This document shows, piece by piece, positions 49,044-60,292 of a DNA stretch of 64,000 bases. Both the position numbers and the translations under genes were made by a program. The stretch is from Hymenolepis diminuta. Taxonomy: Eukaryota > Platyhelminthes > Cestoda > Cyclophyllidea > Hymenolepididae. Every line of letters starts with the position of its first letter. The stretch's first letter is position 1. The DNA lies in the NCBI GenBank assembly GCA_900708905.1, contig CAADRB010000004.1:2235685-2299684 (forward strand), read 5' to 3'. The notes below the pieces were generated by a model, which had not been told where the DNA came from, did not search any database, and saw only the letters and a program-made list of their open reading frames with translations.

Positions 49044-52000
49044 GGACAAACTTTCTTGAAAAATTGGCATATAGCGAAATTGTTCAATTAATATCCCTTC
49101 ACTTAATTCCTAACTTAATTAACCAATTATAAACATCTGAAACAAAGGTTTTAGAGCCCTAGAGGCAAAATCATAATGTCAGTTACATTAAATACCCCAA
49201 CTTTCACACTTATCATCTCATTTATTTACAATATTGAAAATCATGTTCCCTTTTGCTAACTCTTCTGACATAAATGCTTTGTTATATTTTTCATAAAATG
49301 AATTTTATTCCATAATCTAACGCACAGACCTGCTGCATATTTTATTATGCATGAATGACATTTTAAAAGGAGCTAATGGGTAATATGCGAACTTAGTTAA
49401 AACGTGTCTGGATCTCGTAACAATTGTTTATTACTAAGGCTGATTTCTACTCGGATTTGGCTATCAAATATTTCAGATGACTTGAATGCCCATTTTCAGC
49501 TCAACTCTACTTTGACGCAGCTAAAATAACCTACAAGCCAATATATTTGCGAATCCAGTCAGGTTTGCAATTTTTGAGAATGATAGTATCGTCAGTTGTA
49601 TATTTATCAGCAAACAAATTAGGAACATTGATGCTAGACGTTTATCGGTTTTGTAATATAAAGCTTGATATCAGTAAACTCCAGACCTCTCTCATTTTCT
49701 AGAATGTTCTCTAGTGACTTTACTAATACAAAAATAGTTGCATGTCTTTCCTCCCTAGGATAATATAGGTTTTCATTTTATTTCACAAAATTACTCCCAC
49801 AGTCCTGTAGAAATAGTCATTAAGATAGAGGAATAATCTAATATAATAATTGTTAAAACAATAGATTCATCAAGAGGATGAAAATGCAGTGACATCATAA
49901 TCTGAAGTCGACTTAATCGCTGAAATCTCATAATAAATGTTTGCAGTATATTTTCTTATCACCTAAGAATAGAAGATTTTCCAAATGAAAAGAAGGAACG
50001 GCAGCAATATGAATGATTGTCAAAAAATCAGGTAAAACCTGCTTTATTGGACCCACAGAATTATCCTTTTCCTTGTGATGCACCTTCCAGCTGTGTTTAA
50101 TGTTTAATAATGCTAGATTACGTCTTTGTTTTCTCCGAAAACCCACGTAGCATCCAACAGGAGTTACCTTATTGGCAAGTCTTAACATTATAAGTGCTCT
50201 ATTGGCCCGTAATATATTCCCTTCGCCTTCGTTTCTCCATGTCCATGTCCAACATCCACTTATGAGGGCATTCTTCCAACCACCTTCCCAACCACAACCC
50301 ATCTTCCCAACCCTACCCCTCTTTTCTATTAACCTAAACCTGTATCTTTATGGTTAGCAAAATAATGTAATTAGAATCAGCACGATGCAACTATTATCTT
50401 TCTTGACATTGATTTGAGTATTTGGATTTATGATATTCAAATTGCCAGACACTTATTGTGGTGCTTACTTTAATTAGTCTCCAAATATCTTGAAAGTTGA
50501 ATTGCAATAAAGGCTAGATGATGGCTACAGTTTACTCAGACAATTTAGCATGCAGAAGCTCAAAAAGAATTTAACTTTGCGTTTGTAAATGCCAATGATA
50601 AAACTTCTAGTCACGAAATCAGGCTGCTTTAAGCTTTGTAAAAAACAGTGATGGCTGTAACGGCACAGATTGGAATCTCATCCTTAACGTAGACATTGAA
50701 TTCGGTGTGCGGCATGCACACTTTGAGCTGAGAAGGTAAGAAGTGATTATCACGAATCCCATGAGCTAAATCTCTCTGTCATTTCCGTAACCAATTTTTT
50801 TGTCTGTTGTAGTTAGGTATCAGCTTGTCTGAATAGTATACTCTATACAAATTTTATTAAGAGGCGGACATATATATTTGAAATTCCTTCAAAGTGCTTA
50901 TCGGTTGAAAGACCAAACAACTGATGGATGATAAAAAAATTACAGACAAGTGTTGGTAGTGTGATCTAAATGGATCCTTGTTAAAACACATCATATAGAT
51001 AAGTGGAGTAATTATGAAAGGATGGGATTCGTCTGGTAGATACGAATAAAGGTCAAAATGCATGAAGTTTACAAATGATGAGAGCAGGTAGCCATTTTGC
51101 TTCATGAGCGATGGTGACTGGTGTATACGCAGTCTAATCCAGCTAATGGCCGTACTATGCTCTCGGTACGACTTCCCCATTTGTCCATTCTGTATGCAGA
51201 TGGTCCATTGTGGTCCAACAGGGTTGCAATCCTACTCCTAACCCGATAACACTTGTGGATTATGAATTTTCCATTTTGAGACAAAACATGTACTCAGCGG
51301 CCTTGGTCAAGTTTCTAGCTATCCAGGTAACGTAGATAAATCTTACATTTTTACAAATAATTTACCTATAATAATGTTTACATACTTTTGAATAGTAGTT
51401 ATTCAAAATCAATGACAGCCAAACTGCAGAAACAAATTCTCAGTTATTTTCAGGCAACCTAATTAAGAATGCCGTAAGATTACAATTTTCGTGTTGATTT
51501 ATTAGCTCATCTGATCAAAATTATTAAACAGACTCCAAATTTTTAAATCCTGAGAAGCAGTTTTCTATTTCCCTCTTTTTAAGACCGTATCTGTTTAAAG
51601 TACTTGTAACTGAAAGGAATTCAACAAACATAGCACAAGACCGCTGGGCTCTATCATTTATCTCTGAATGAGGAATTCACTTTCCATAGATAGTCTTCAG
51701 TTTGCCTGGCTCTCTTACAAGTGTGTCAGCTCGTGCTGCTCCTGGCATCTTAGCAGCCAGTCTTGAACTTCAACCATCAGGTATTCTAGGAGGCATATCA
51801 TTCCTCGAAACAGGCTGTTCAATCAATAAAGTATCATAGAGGTAATACCAACTATATCAGATATGAATCAATTGTAGCGGCATCTATGTTAGAGTGATGA
51901 TCAACTTTTGTATTTGAAGCTCAAGTGCAGAAACGGTTCACGTCTTTTCGTAACCCAACGTTTCGCATACTAATTCTAATCATCCTGCTTCATATATCTG

Positions 52001-53231
52001 GGATAGTGTAGTATGGACGATTACTTCGATTTCATTGTCATGACTACAGAGCAGTACGTATGGACAGAAGACTTTTTATGAGTTTTAAATTATATTTTGT
52101 TTAGCTTAGTCACCTGACTTATCTACAGAAAAGGAGGAGTTTTAGTTTTGACTATTATTAATTCAATTTTAGCCAATCGGGGTAATTCTACTCTCTTAAT
52201 AAATGTTGCTGGTCTCGTTTACCCGCCCTTGATTGCAAGAAGATGCAAACAAATCTAAGTTCCTTGACCAACCATAAAATTAGGTCATAGTGTCAACGAG
52301 TGCTAAATATCGAGGAAATAAACTCACTCAAGGAACTAGAAATAGTTATTCACCATGAATATTGGGATATCATTCCTTAAACTATGAAAAAATAAAGTAA
52401 GAATCCTGATGTTCATACTTAATGGCAAACTTTTCCCTAAGCTCCTTTCTTACCGAATTAAACTCGTTTGTACCTCCACGTAACCGGGTACTTTCTCATG
52501 ATTAAAACCTGTTAAATATAATTACATTGCCGTGGATAATAATATTACCGGTAATAATCGGGATCAGAATCCCTAATGTCTAACAGCTCGATGTTTAAAT
52601 CTTCAATCAAAAGGCGAGTCGCTATATTCGTTAGCACGGGGAAGTATGCGAAATGTTTATAATCAAGTGCGTTTTTAACCTGCCAGACTGTTGAAATTCC
52701 CCGCACATATATTTGTGCATACTGCCCAAGGAAATAAAATCATATTCCCTGTAGTATGCTGCTGCCATCCCCCCTATTCCCATACTCCCACCTAACCTGC
52801 CCCGAAAGGCATGGCAACAGCTATACTACTAGTTCTACCACTGCAAGGCACCACCAGCTTAAGTGCAGTCTGCGTACGTGCACACTAAGGTGCAGCCGTG
52901 CGGGCGCAGAAATGCCTGTATTTCTATCGATTTTCACCCACAGCTGAACTTTAATCACAAACCTACACGCCCGGTTTAATACGATCGATAAGATGGCCAG
53001 TAAGGAAGGCAAGCAACCAATGGGATTGCTCTCTCTCTGTGTTGGCTGCTACTTCACATGCAGTAGTCTTGAAAGCAAAACGGTCGGACATCAGTTGCCA
53101 CACTAGACACCTTAGGAGGTTGGTTTTCTCTTGCATCCTAAATCCCTGTGATTTTATTCGTTTGGATTATATATGATATCAATACCCTTCATTTTTTATA
53201 GTTCATTTTCTTCACCCCCTGCATCGACAAC
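49044..53231. other. Region upstream of troponin I, no separate gene
   Basis: No separate gene is supported. The longest frame is 49928-50302 (-, 124 codons), of a length expected about once by chance in 64 kb of this composition. I recognise no domain in it. The frame at 50857-51180 (-) is similar in quality. From about 52740 to 53110 the sequence becomes clearly less AT-rich and holds E-boxes (CAGCTG 52941-52946, CACATG 53055-53060, CAGTTG 53092-53097). As it lies just before the troponin I start, it probably contains promoter or enhancer DNA, E-boxes being typical of muscle control regions. A T-rich stretch ending in AG at 53200-53201 could be a splice acceptor for a leader exon or a trans-spliced leader. 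Confidence 0.45.
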
Positions 53232-56200
53232 ATGAGTGACGACGAGAGCCGAACGTAATTCACTTAATATATTTCATTATCGATTATTTAAAATGGTTAA
53301 AAAAATGACAGTGACAGAAAATTTTATTCAGAGTATTTGTAAACGGTATACCAGTTGAATAGGATGAAATATAAAGATTTTAATCTTTATAGATGTAATT
53401 TAATTTTATTCCTGTTTTTCAGTATGTAATCCTATATTTTATATGGGTTTGTTTATTAAGCTTAAGCTTTGAATTTTCTAAGCTATTAGCTGTTATTTAC
53501 AGAGTTAGATATTAAATAAATGTGATATTGATAATGAATTCTTTCTGTTTTCATTTTAGTGAATCCGTGAGTAAAACTATATTTTTATCTACCTTGAATA
53601 TTTCCAACGCTTCAATCAATTTATTTACATAGAATATTATATTTTATGATTTATTTTCTATCAAAAAACATTTGCGTTTATCAGTATTCTCTAATTCCCA
53701 TTACTAAAATTTTGATTTTATTTTCATTTATCAACATCTAGGCCTCTGAATCTGAGGTGAGAATCAAAAATACCCTTTCTTAAATTATTTTAACATAACC
53801 ATATTTGTTTATTTGCCCCGTACTTAAAATTGTGCATTTTCTGGTAAATTTATTTAGGAAGTTTCTGAGGTAATTGGATATTCTTTAATGAAATATCCGC
53901 CAACTTGATGTTCTTGATTGTTCTTAATGTTGCATTGCAAATTGGTATAGGCTTTTTCACCAATTTCTTTCCTATAAATCACACTTAAGACTAATACACA
54001 CCTCTAAATTGAAGTCGCTTGCTTTTGGTGTACAGCATGGTCGATGTCACTGCTTTTGTTTAAATGTGTGTGTGTAATTTTTTAATGATTTATATTTAAA
54101 TTTACAGGAAGAATCTGAGGTAAACTTGGTGTTGCTTTGTGGGTCTGTATGTGAATTGTCCTCTAATTCACCTGCATGTTTTGAGGTTGCTTGATCTCGA
54201 TGTAAATTGAAACACTGGTGTCTGAATGGAGAAGACCATTGATTTCATCTCTTGACGTGTAGAGCATGATTTTTCCAGGTTCAAATGTTAAAATTAAAGG
54301 ACATATTGGAAGACCTGAAAGAAGAAGTTAATGATGGAAATAAAGAAGAAGAAGAAAATGCAGATAATGGAATAAAACAGAAAGTGGTCAAACAAGAAGA
54401 AGAGGAAGCTAAACAGGAAAAGGAAGAAGTGGGAGTAGAGGAAGTTGCGGAGACAATTCCGGTAAAAGAAAACTTTTTTATAGTTGTCCCGCGTTATTTG
54501 TTAAACGCATGGGAATATTTATCGGAATTTTTATTCCATTACCGGAGAAAAACACTTATGCAACTGGCAACTGGCCTGTTCACAAACAAAGAACTTCAAA
54601 CTGCTCCCTCCACCCATCGGAAATAGAAAATCGATGCGCAATGCGATTCAAAGAATCGGATATTAACTAAATTTTATTATTCCTCTGTTTATTTTTTTAT
54701 AACGTTGCTCGCATGAAAAAAAAACATTTTTCAATACTCTAAATCTAGCTATCAATTCCGGAACAGAAAGAAGACTGTACCGTTCTAAAAGGAGTATTAT
54801 AAGAAAAGAATATTTCCACTACAATATTTACTCCTGCTATTTACGTGTCTATTAACTGCTTTGATAGAATATATTTTTGAAAGATCTTGTTTAAAGGACT
54901 CCTCTTTAAAGCTTCCTAGTCAGAAAGGAGAAATCAGGTTAGAACTGATGACTTGTTTGAATTTGTATAAGCTCCTCGTTTCTTTACACTCCTTTAATTA
55001 GTTAATTCATGTAATTTCCTTATCGTACTTTCTACTCCACTTATTCCTGTCAATAAATAAACTTATACCCTATCCCAGAGCTAGATGAATCTTTTAAAAT
55101 ACCGGATATCATTCCTATTTTATCTGTTGCCAATATGAATGTTCAGCTGGAGCGCTATTGCTCGTGTTCGAGTATTCACCAAAAGTGATCTGTTCATCAG
55201 TTCTGTTGTACATATCGTGAACGGAATGCTTTTGTATGAAGCTGCGGGTTGCCCTTTTGACGAATAAAGCTTGTCTAATTCTAGACTGAGGAAGAACAGA
55301 AAAAATCTGTGAAAAAGCCGGAAGAAAATGTGGAAATTAATGAGGAAGTTACTGTCCAGATTGGTGAGGAAGTAAACGAGAAAGGCTGGGTAAAGATCAA
55401 GTTTATATCCAGTTCAGTTGTTGATTCCCCTTTTTTCGTTGTTCGTATTGTCGCGGTTGACTGCATGAGTTATTAACTGAGTTCCTGTGTTAACAAAGGC
55501 ATATTTTAAAAGCAATATTCATCTATCATTTTTTTTTAGGATGAAACCCAGAAGACTAGAGAAGAAGTAAGTTGTGCGATAATGAGGCTAATGAGAGTCT
55601 AACTTGATTGCTGGTCCAATGATACTATTCAAATTGATTTCAGGAGGAGCGCAGAAAGCGGGAAGAAGAGGCAAGGAGAGAAGAGGTTGGTGCATGCGTG
55701 CATGAGTAGATTTTCTCCTTTTTTTACAGTTATGCGGTGAATGTGCAAATCGCACACACGCTTCCGAATTTTCGTACTGTGCACAAGTTTTCACCACTCC
55801 CCTTTTCCGAAATACGCACAGCGCTATGAGATTTCAATTGAGCCCCTATATCCCAGTGTTTTTTCCCATGTCTTAATATCTCTATCGGTGCGAAGGATTG
55901 AGTTGTTCGACTGCCCCCTATCCTGGGTGAAACAAAGAAGACAACTTATCAGCTGGAGTTTGGATAAACTATGCATGAAGGTTTTGAGTTCATCCCATAT
56001 GCATGAGGAATTGGAAACATTCTGCATGGGCATGTAAATGGAGAAATTAGATGAGATTTTTACTGCTTTTTTCTTGTGTCTGTGGAAAATTTAGGCTGCA
56101 GCCGAACGCCAAAGAAAACAAGAGGTATTTATTTTGATCATTAAAAAACTATTTTCGCTGCACACTGCACGAAGGACTCATCTCTTGGCTGTGAACAGTC

Positions 56201-57885
56201 AATCAAAATGGCTTTGCTTCTATACAAAACTAAGTCAATATCATGAAACCGGCTTTGACTTAAGGCTATTTATCGCATGGCTTTAAGCTCATCTGGCAAT
56301 TTCAGTAGAACTGATTGCTTATTTTGACATTTTCAGGAGAAGGCTAAGCGTGAGGCTGAAGAGGCTGCTAAGAAACAACGGAAACCCGGTCAGAAGCGCA
56401 AGGGTTTGGGTGGTCTTTCACCTGAAAAGAAACGGCTTCTCAAGGTATGTCCTAGGTTATTTAAGGAACCTCATTATCATTGCGGATTAAATCTTAATTT
56501 TTTCATCTTTTCTTCCTAAAGCAACTAATCATGCAAAAGGCTGCAGATGAAATGAAGGCCGAAATGAAGAAGAGGCAAGAGGAGAAAGATAATTATCTCA
56601 AATCAAGAGTTCAGCCTCTTCAACTGGACGGTCTTGATGACGGTATGCTCTGAAGTTATTAAAACGATTACTCCAATCACTGCACCTATTCTAACACTAT
56701 ATCAATATGTTCTTTTAGCCGCTCTTCAAAAGAAAGTTCGGGAACTTCATGCTCGAATGGCTCAATTAGAGGGTGAGAAGTACGACTGGGAGGTGAAACT
56801 CCGACGTCAAGATATTGAAATTAACGAACTCACAATGAAGGTTAATGATGTTAAGGGCAAATTGTTAGTCACTCTCATTCAGTCTTATAATTAATCAGCC
56901 CCAAGAAGTTAATCTAATTTTAATTCTTCTTTAAGCGTTAAACCCGTCCTTAAGAAGGTTTCCAAGACCGAAAGCCAACTCGCCCGTATTGAAAAGAAGG
57001 AGAAGAGTCTGGCCGCCTTCCGAAACCAACTAAAATCCACAGGACAAAATAAATTTGCCCTCGAGGAGAAGGACGAAGCCTCCCACGTAAGTTTTTTGTG
57101 TAAATTGGTATAAAAAGTAAGATATGGCATAAAACCTTCTTTTTTCGGATTCTCTTGATATTCACTCCGATTTCCATAGCATATTATTGATTAACTGAGC
57201 TTTCCTATGTCATTATAAATGGGGAACTTCGGAAGATGATAAATATTAATGAATGATTATTGTTGAAATATTTGTAGTTTCAGACTAACTTATTAGAAAT
57301 GAGTCTATTTGTTAGATCAGTCGCAAGGAAAGAAATTAGTCTAGGAGATAAAACTGTGCAGAAAAAGATTTTTTCAAGAAACATCGCCAATGAGAAGCGC
57401 AAGCAAGGGTTCAAATTTTGCTAAAGCTTCTTCAAATATCAGTTAGCGCATTTAAATTGCAAATACCTTAATTCAAGCTATTTCGTGTTTAATTTCCACT
57501 CTGTAAACCACCTTTGAACACAGTAGGTGACATCAAAACTTACACCTGTTTAGGTAAAAGTAGTTCGAAAGTTAATTATCGGTTTATCATCCATTAAGTA
57601 CTTATTTAAATGGGCAGTTTATTAGTTAAATTCGTACTTTTAAATTGAATGCGTCAGGGCACGGGAAATAAGGCCATCGACCCACGTTTCCCCCTTCTCC
57701 CTCATTGACCAATCAGATGGCCCTTAGGTTAAACCAGTAGGATGCAGGCTTTCTTGCGTAATATGTGCTTGTTTTCTTACTTTTTTAATTTGACTATCTT
57801 TATGCATTTTTAGAAGGTGGATTTCCGGGATCAACTAAAACCTGCAGCGGAAGGTGAACCCGCAAAGGAAGCCACTGAGGAATAA
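53232..57885 (+). CDS. Troponin I, multi-exon muscle gene
   Basis: Troponin I is the inhibitory subunit of the troponin complex on muscle thin filaments. It binds actin, troponin C and troponin T, and blocks myosin binding without calcium. Inferred coding exons are 53232-53254, 53560-53566, 53742-53756, 53858-53869, 54108-54119, 54279-54461, 55285-55371 (or -55389), 55540-55566, 55644-55685, 56095-56124, 56337-56444, 56522-56642, 56719-56863, 56936-57086 and 57814-57885. Every border has GT..AG and the frame stays open, giving about 344 residues. Residues 1-146 are a Glu/Lys-rich extension. Residues 147-344 are the troponin core with GLGGLSPEKKR, EKYDWEVKLRRQDIEINEL and KFVKPVLKKVSKTE (inhibitory and actin-binding segment). 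The start MSDDES is the first ATG after a short leader, in the context CAACATG. The identification is firm. The number and use of N-terminal exons is inference. Confidence 0.93.
53560..54119 (+). other. Array of four micro-exons in troponin I
   Basis: Four exons of 7, 15, 12 and 12 nt are bounded by acceptor/donor pairs: 53560-53566 (T GAA TCC), 53742-53756 (A-S-E-S-E), 53858-53869 (E-V-S-E) and 54108-54119 (E-E-S-E). The last two differ at two bases of twelve and the second ends in the same GAATCTGAG-type word, so they look like tandem duplicates. The 7-nt exon restores the frame after exon 1, which ends in phase 2, and so cannot be skipped alone. The others are phase 0 at both ends and can each be skipped without a frameshift. 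The peptide is Ser/Glu-rich with many S-x-x-E sites of the casein-kinase-2 type. Confidence 0.7.
54279..56124 (+). other. Exons of the acidic troponin I N-terminal extension
   Basis: Exons of 183, 87, 27, 42 and 30 nt encode a Glu/Lys-rich, probably coiled or unfolded stretch (for example LKDILEDLKEEVNDGNKEEE, DETQKTREE, EERRKREEEARREE, AAAERQRKQE). All are phase 0 on both sides. Lophotrochozoan troponin I is known to carry a long acidic N-terminal extension absent from vertebrate skeletal forms, and the same module is seen here split across many small exons. The 183-nt exon could also read through its donor to a stop at 54624-54626, but the added residues look like intron. Frames inside the introns, such as 55741-56037, are spurious. 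Confidence 0.65.
56337..57885 (+). other. Exons of the conserved troponin I core
   Basis: Five exons give the conserved part. Residues 147-182 include GLGGLSPEKKR. Residues 183-222 (QLIMQKAADEMKAEMKKRQE and on) form the first long helix, for binding the troponin C C-lobe and starting the coiled coil with troponin T. Residues 224-270 form the second helix, ending in the hallmark NDVKGK. Residues 271-321 include KFVKPVLKKVSKTE with the inhibitory basic cluster and then the mobile actin-binding domain. The last exon (57814-57885) encodes KVDFRDQLK and an acidic tail before TAA. Introns here are short (74-76 nt) except the one at 57087-57813. The stop codon is embedded in AATAAA (57881-57886), which is probably too early to be the poly(A) signal. 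ATTAAA at 58523-58528 is a later candidate. Confidence 0.9.
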
Positions 57886-60188
57886 ATCCCTATCCTTTCC
57901 GAATATTGCACTTATCTTATAAATGCGAACTTATTCCCCCTCACTGACACTAACTTTCGAACAAACCTTTCTCCATGCTAAACCTCAAATAGTCGAGTGC
58001 CTTGTCACAATCTCTTGCTCTCTCTTATTCTTAGATAAATTTCTCCTTTTTTCTTTTCTTCCTTATATACACTTCATATTTCTCTATCCATTATTTCCCT
58101 TTCGTCTATGGTGGCCGCAAAACTGCCGTTTCTCTGTGTATTTACTCAATTTACTGCAGAGAAAGCTGGCTTACTCATTATTTCTATAGTCTATTTACAT
58201 AAGACTTGAAATTTTTGACCTTCGTTAGGCTCCTCTAAACAAATATAGAATCACATAGTTTAGTGAAGCCTTCTAAACTAGCCAAAGTCAAGATCTGCAG
58301 GTTTATTGATCTCAAAATGTCCACATCAGATTATCATAGAATTACCAATAGTGGAAATCACCAATTTAGATCAATAGGAATAGCACGTATCAAGTTTGAA
58401 TTATAATGAAAAATAATGAACATAGTACTAGATAATGTGAAGTATATTAGCACAAAGTACTAATTAAATTTGGAAAAATTTTGGAAAATATATTTGACTA
58501 TCTGTATACGATAGGTACAGTAGATTAAAAATAATGGTAATTGATATTCATCTGCTGTCTTTAATATTCAATGTATAATAGAAGTGCTTGATAAACTCTA
58601 TTTTTGAAGTTTAAAATAATGATAAAAATTATCATTTTATCATACTGAGTGAAATTTTCGACAGCTTATACTTTAATAGACTTAATAGAGCCTTAATGAC
58701 TTTATGTTTCAATTGATTTAAACAGTATTTTCTTAAATTTTATGTTTATATTGCTCCACGTGAAATAATCCGAAAATAGCGTCATTTCATGGGTGCGAAT
58801 TGCGCGGATTCCCACCACAAAATGCCGACTATAACATGTACGTGGTCGATTTTCAGGGGCGCATCCTAATTGGCTTGCTGCACACGGTCAGAACTAATTT
58901 TCCACATGCCTACCCGATCAACGAATGCTTCCGATCGCCCACAACAACTGCTGTTATTGCAGAAAATTACTTTTTGCATTAGACATTCAGATCCACATTC
59001 CATATTTATATTTAACGACCAAATAAAAGAATTAGTATATCACTAAATAAGCTTGAATAAGAGTGGCGTTTTTCTAAATTTTTAAATAAATAATTATTAA
59101 ATGATGTTTCGTATTTTCGCAACAATTGTCTAAGCTACTGCAGAAACACCTTTATTTTTTCACTTTTTGTAATTATAATTGGAATTATTTATCTCTCAAA
59201 CTTTTACAAATGCACAAAACTAAATAGGAATTTGTAAATTTAGGTTGGAAAAGCACATTCTTTCAAGCAAGTCGAACGGCATCAACAATCCGTGAGGTAC
59301 GAGACATATATGTCTGCCCAATGTATACATTTGAAGTCTACGCCAGTCGAGCCTTATAGTTCCGTCTTGAATGAAAACATCGCAAGCTTTATGATTAATG
59401 TTTTAAGTAATAAATATCTGTGATTTAAATTGCTTTGTAGCTCTAAGGATCGAAAAGAAATCACCTCCTTAACTTGTTTAATTCAAGTTTACAGACTGAA
59501 ATCATATCATGTGAAATCATTTTGGTGTAGAAATTCTCCGGTTTTCTTTTACCTTGTTTCCCCGGTATTAACATTGACTTCTTAATACTTTGACTAGAAG
59601 GATTTTTATAAAAAATCATTCTTTAAACCGATTATATATAAAAGTAACCGTAGTTTATAACTAGTCGTTTGTCTTCCTTTACAATTCACAACCAATAGCA
59701 TTTTTACTTCTAATTGAATTAGTTGATCATCGTGATCAGTTTAGAATTATTAGTTTAAAATGGGAATACTTTCGAGTGAAAAAATAATTACAAATCTATA
59801 AGGTCCCGCATTTTATTTCCTTGGATTAAATGTGTATTTCCCTCTTTTTCATTTGATGCTCCTGAAACCGTATTAACACTTTCCGAGTGTGTACGATAGA
59901 ATTATATCTCATTAGATTTTCTAAAAATAACTCCAAATATTAGTCAGAATTTTTGGATTGGATCGATTCCTTTATCGTCATATATTAGATTGATATATTA
60001 TTTTGAGTTTAAATAGCTTAAATTGAGAATTTTATAATTACATTAACTTTCACAGGAGACTGCAACTGAAATAGGCATAATGTTTGTTTCACCGGAGTGG
60101 AACATAATACCCCATTGTTCGTATACATGGCATTAGTACACTAAGACCGTTACACTCTCCATAGCAACAACATGTTTGAAGGAGAGGG
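57886..60188. other. Troponin I 3' UTR and intergenic DNA
   Basis: The first several hundred bases are T/C-rich and likely include the troponin I 3' UTR. A distinct patch from about 58745 to 58985 is much less AT-rich than its surroundings and is open as MRGFPPQNADYNMYVVDFQG... (58800-58982, +). I do not recognise it and it has no clear partners, so it may be a fragment of an inserted element or an orphan exon. The rest, to the TATA box of the next gene, shows nothing. Confidence 0.4.
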
Positions 60189-60197
60189 TATATAAAA
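60189..60197 (+). promoter_or_regulatory. TATA box of the Ser/Lys-rich protein gene
   Basis: TATATAAAA is followed after about 22 bases by a short stretch that fits a transcription start (about 60219-60226) and then by a splice donor (GAG|GTAAG, 60236). This order of TATA box, short leader and splice donor gives good internal support for the promoter. Confidence 0.6.
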
Positions 60198-60218
60198 TTG
60201 AAGAGTTTGTACCTACTC

Positions 60219-60235
60219 TGTTTTGTTAAATTGAG
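60219..60235 (+). other. Short non-coding leader exon (start approximate)
   Basis: The donor GAG|GTAAGA at 60235/60236 pairs with an acceptor TTTTTAG|CC ending at 60287. This removes a 52-nt intron and leaves CCAAA before the ATG at 60293. The start of the exon is placed about 30 bases after the TATA box and is only an estimate. It carries no ATG. Confidence 0.5.
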
Positions 60236-60292
60236 GTAAGATAGCAACTATAAGCTTAATGCTGTTATAAGTTACTACCATTTTTAGCCAAA

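Noticed and set aside
49928..50302. 124-codon open frame on the - strand
   Set aside because: No recognisable domain. A rough estimate for this composition gives about one frame of this length by chance in the window. Local composition is also less AT-rich, which lengthens random frames.
54462..54626. Read-through of the 183-nt troponin I exon to a stop
   Set aside because: A good donor (CCG|GTAAAAG) precedes it, the added residues change abruptly to aromatic and hydrophobic, and the true core exons lie downstream in frame.
55741..56037. 98-codon frame in a troponin I intron
   Set aside because: It is bounded on both sides by troponin I exons in another arrangement, has random composition and overlaps an equally long antisense frame.
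57881..57886. AATAAA overlapping the troponin I stop codon as poly(A) signal
   Set aside because: It would cleave within some 20-30 bases of the stop, leaving almost no 3' UTR. The hexamer is simply formed by GAA TAA A.
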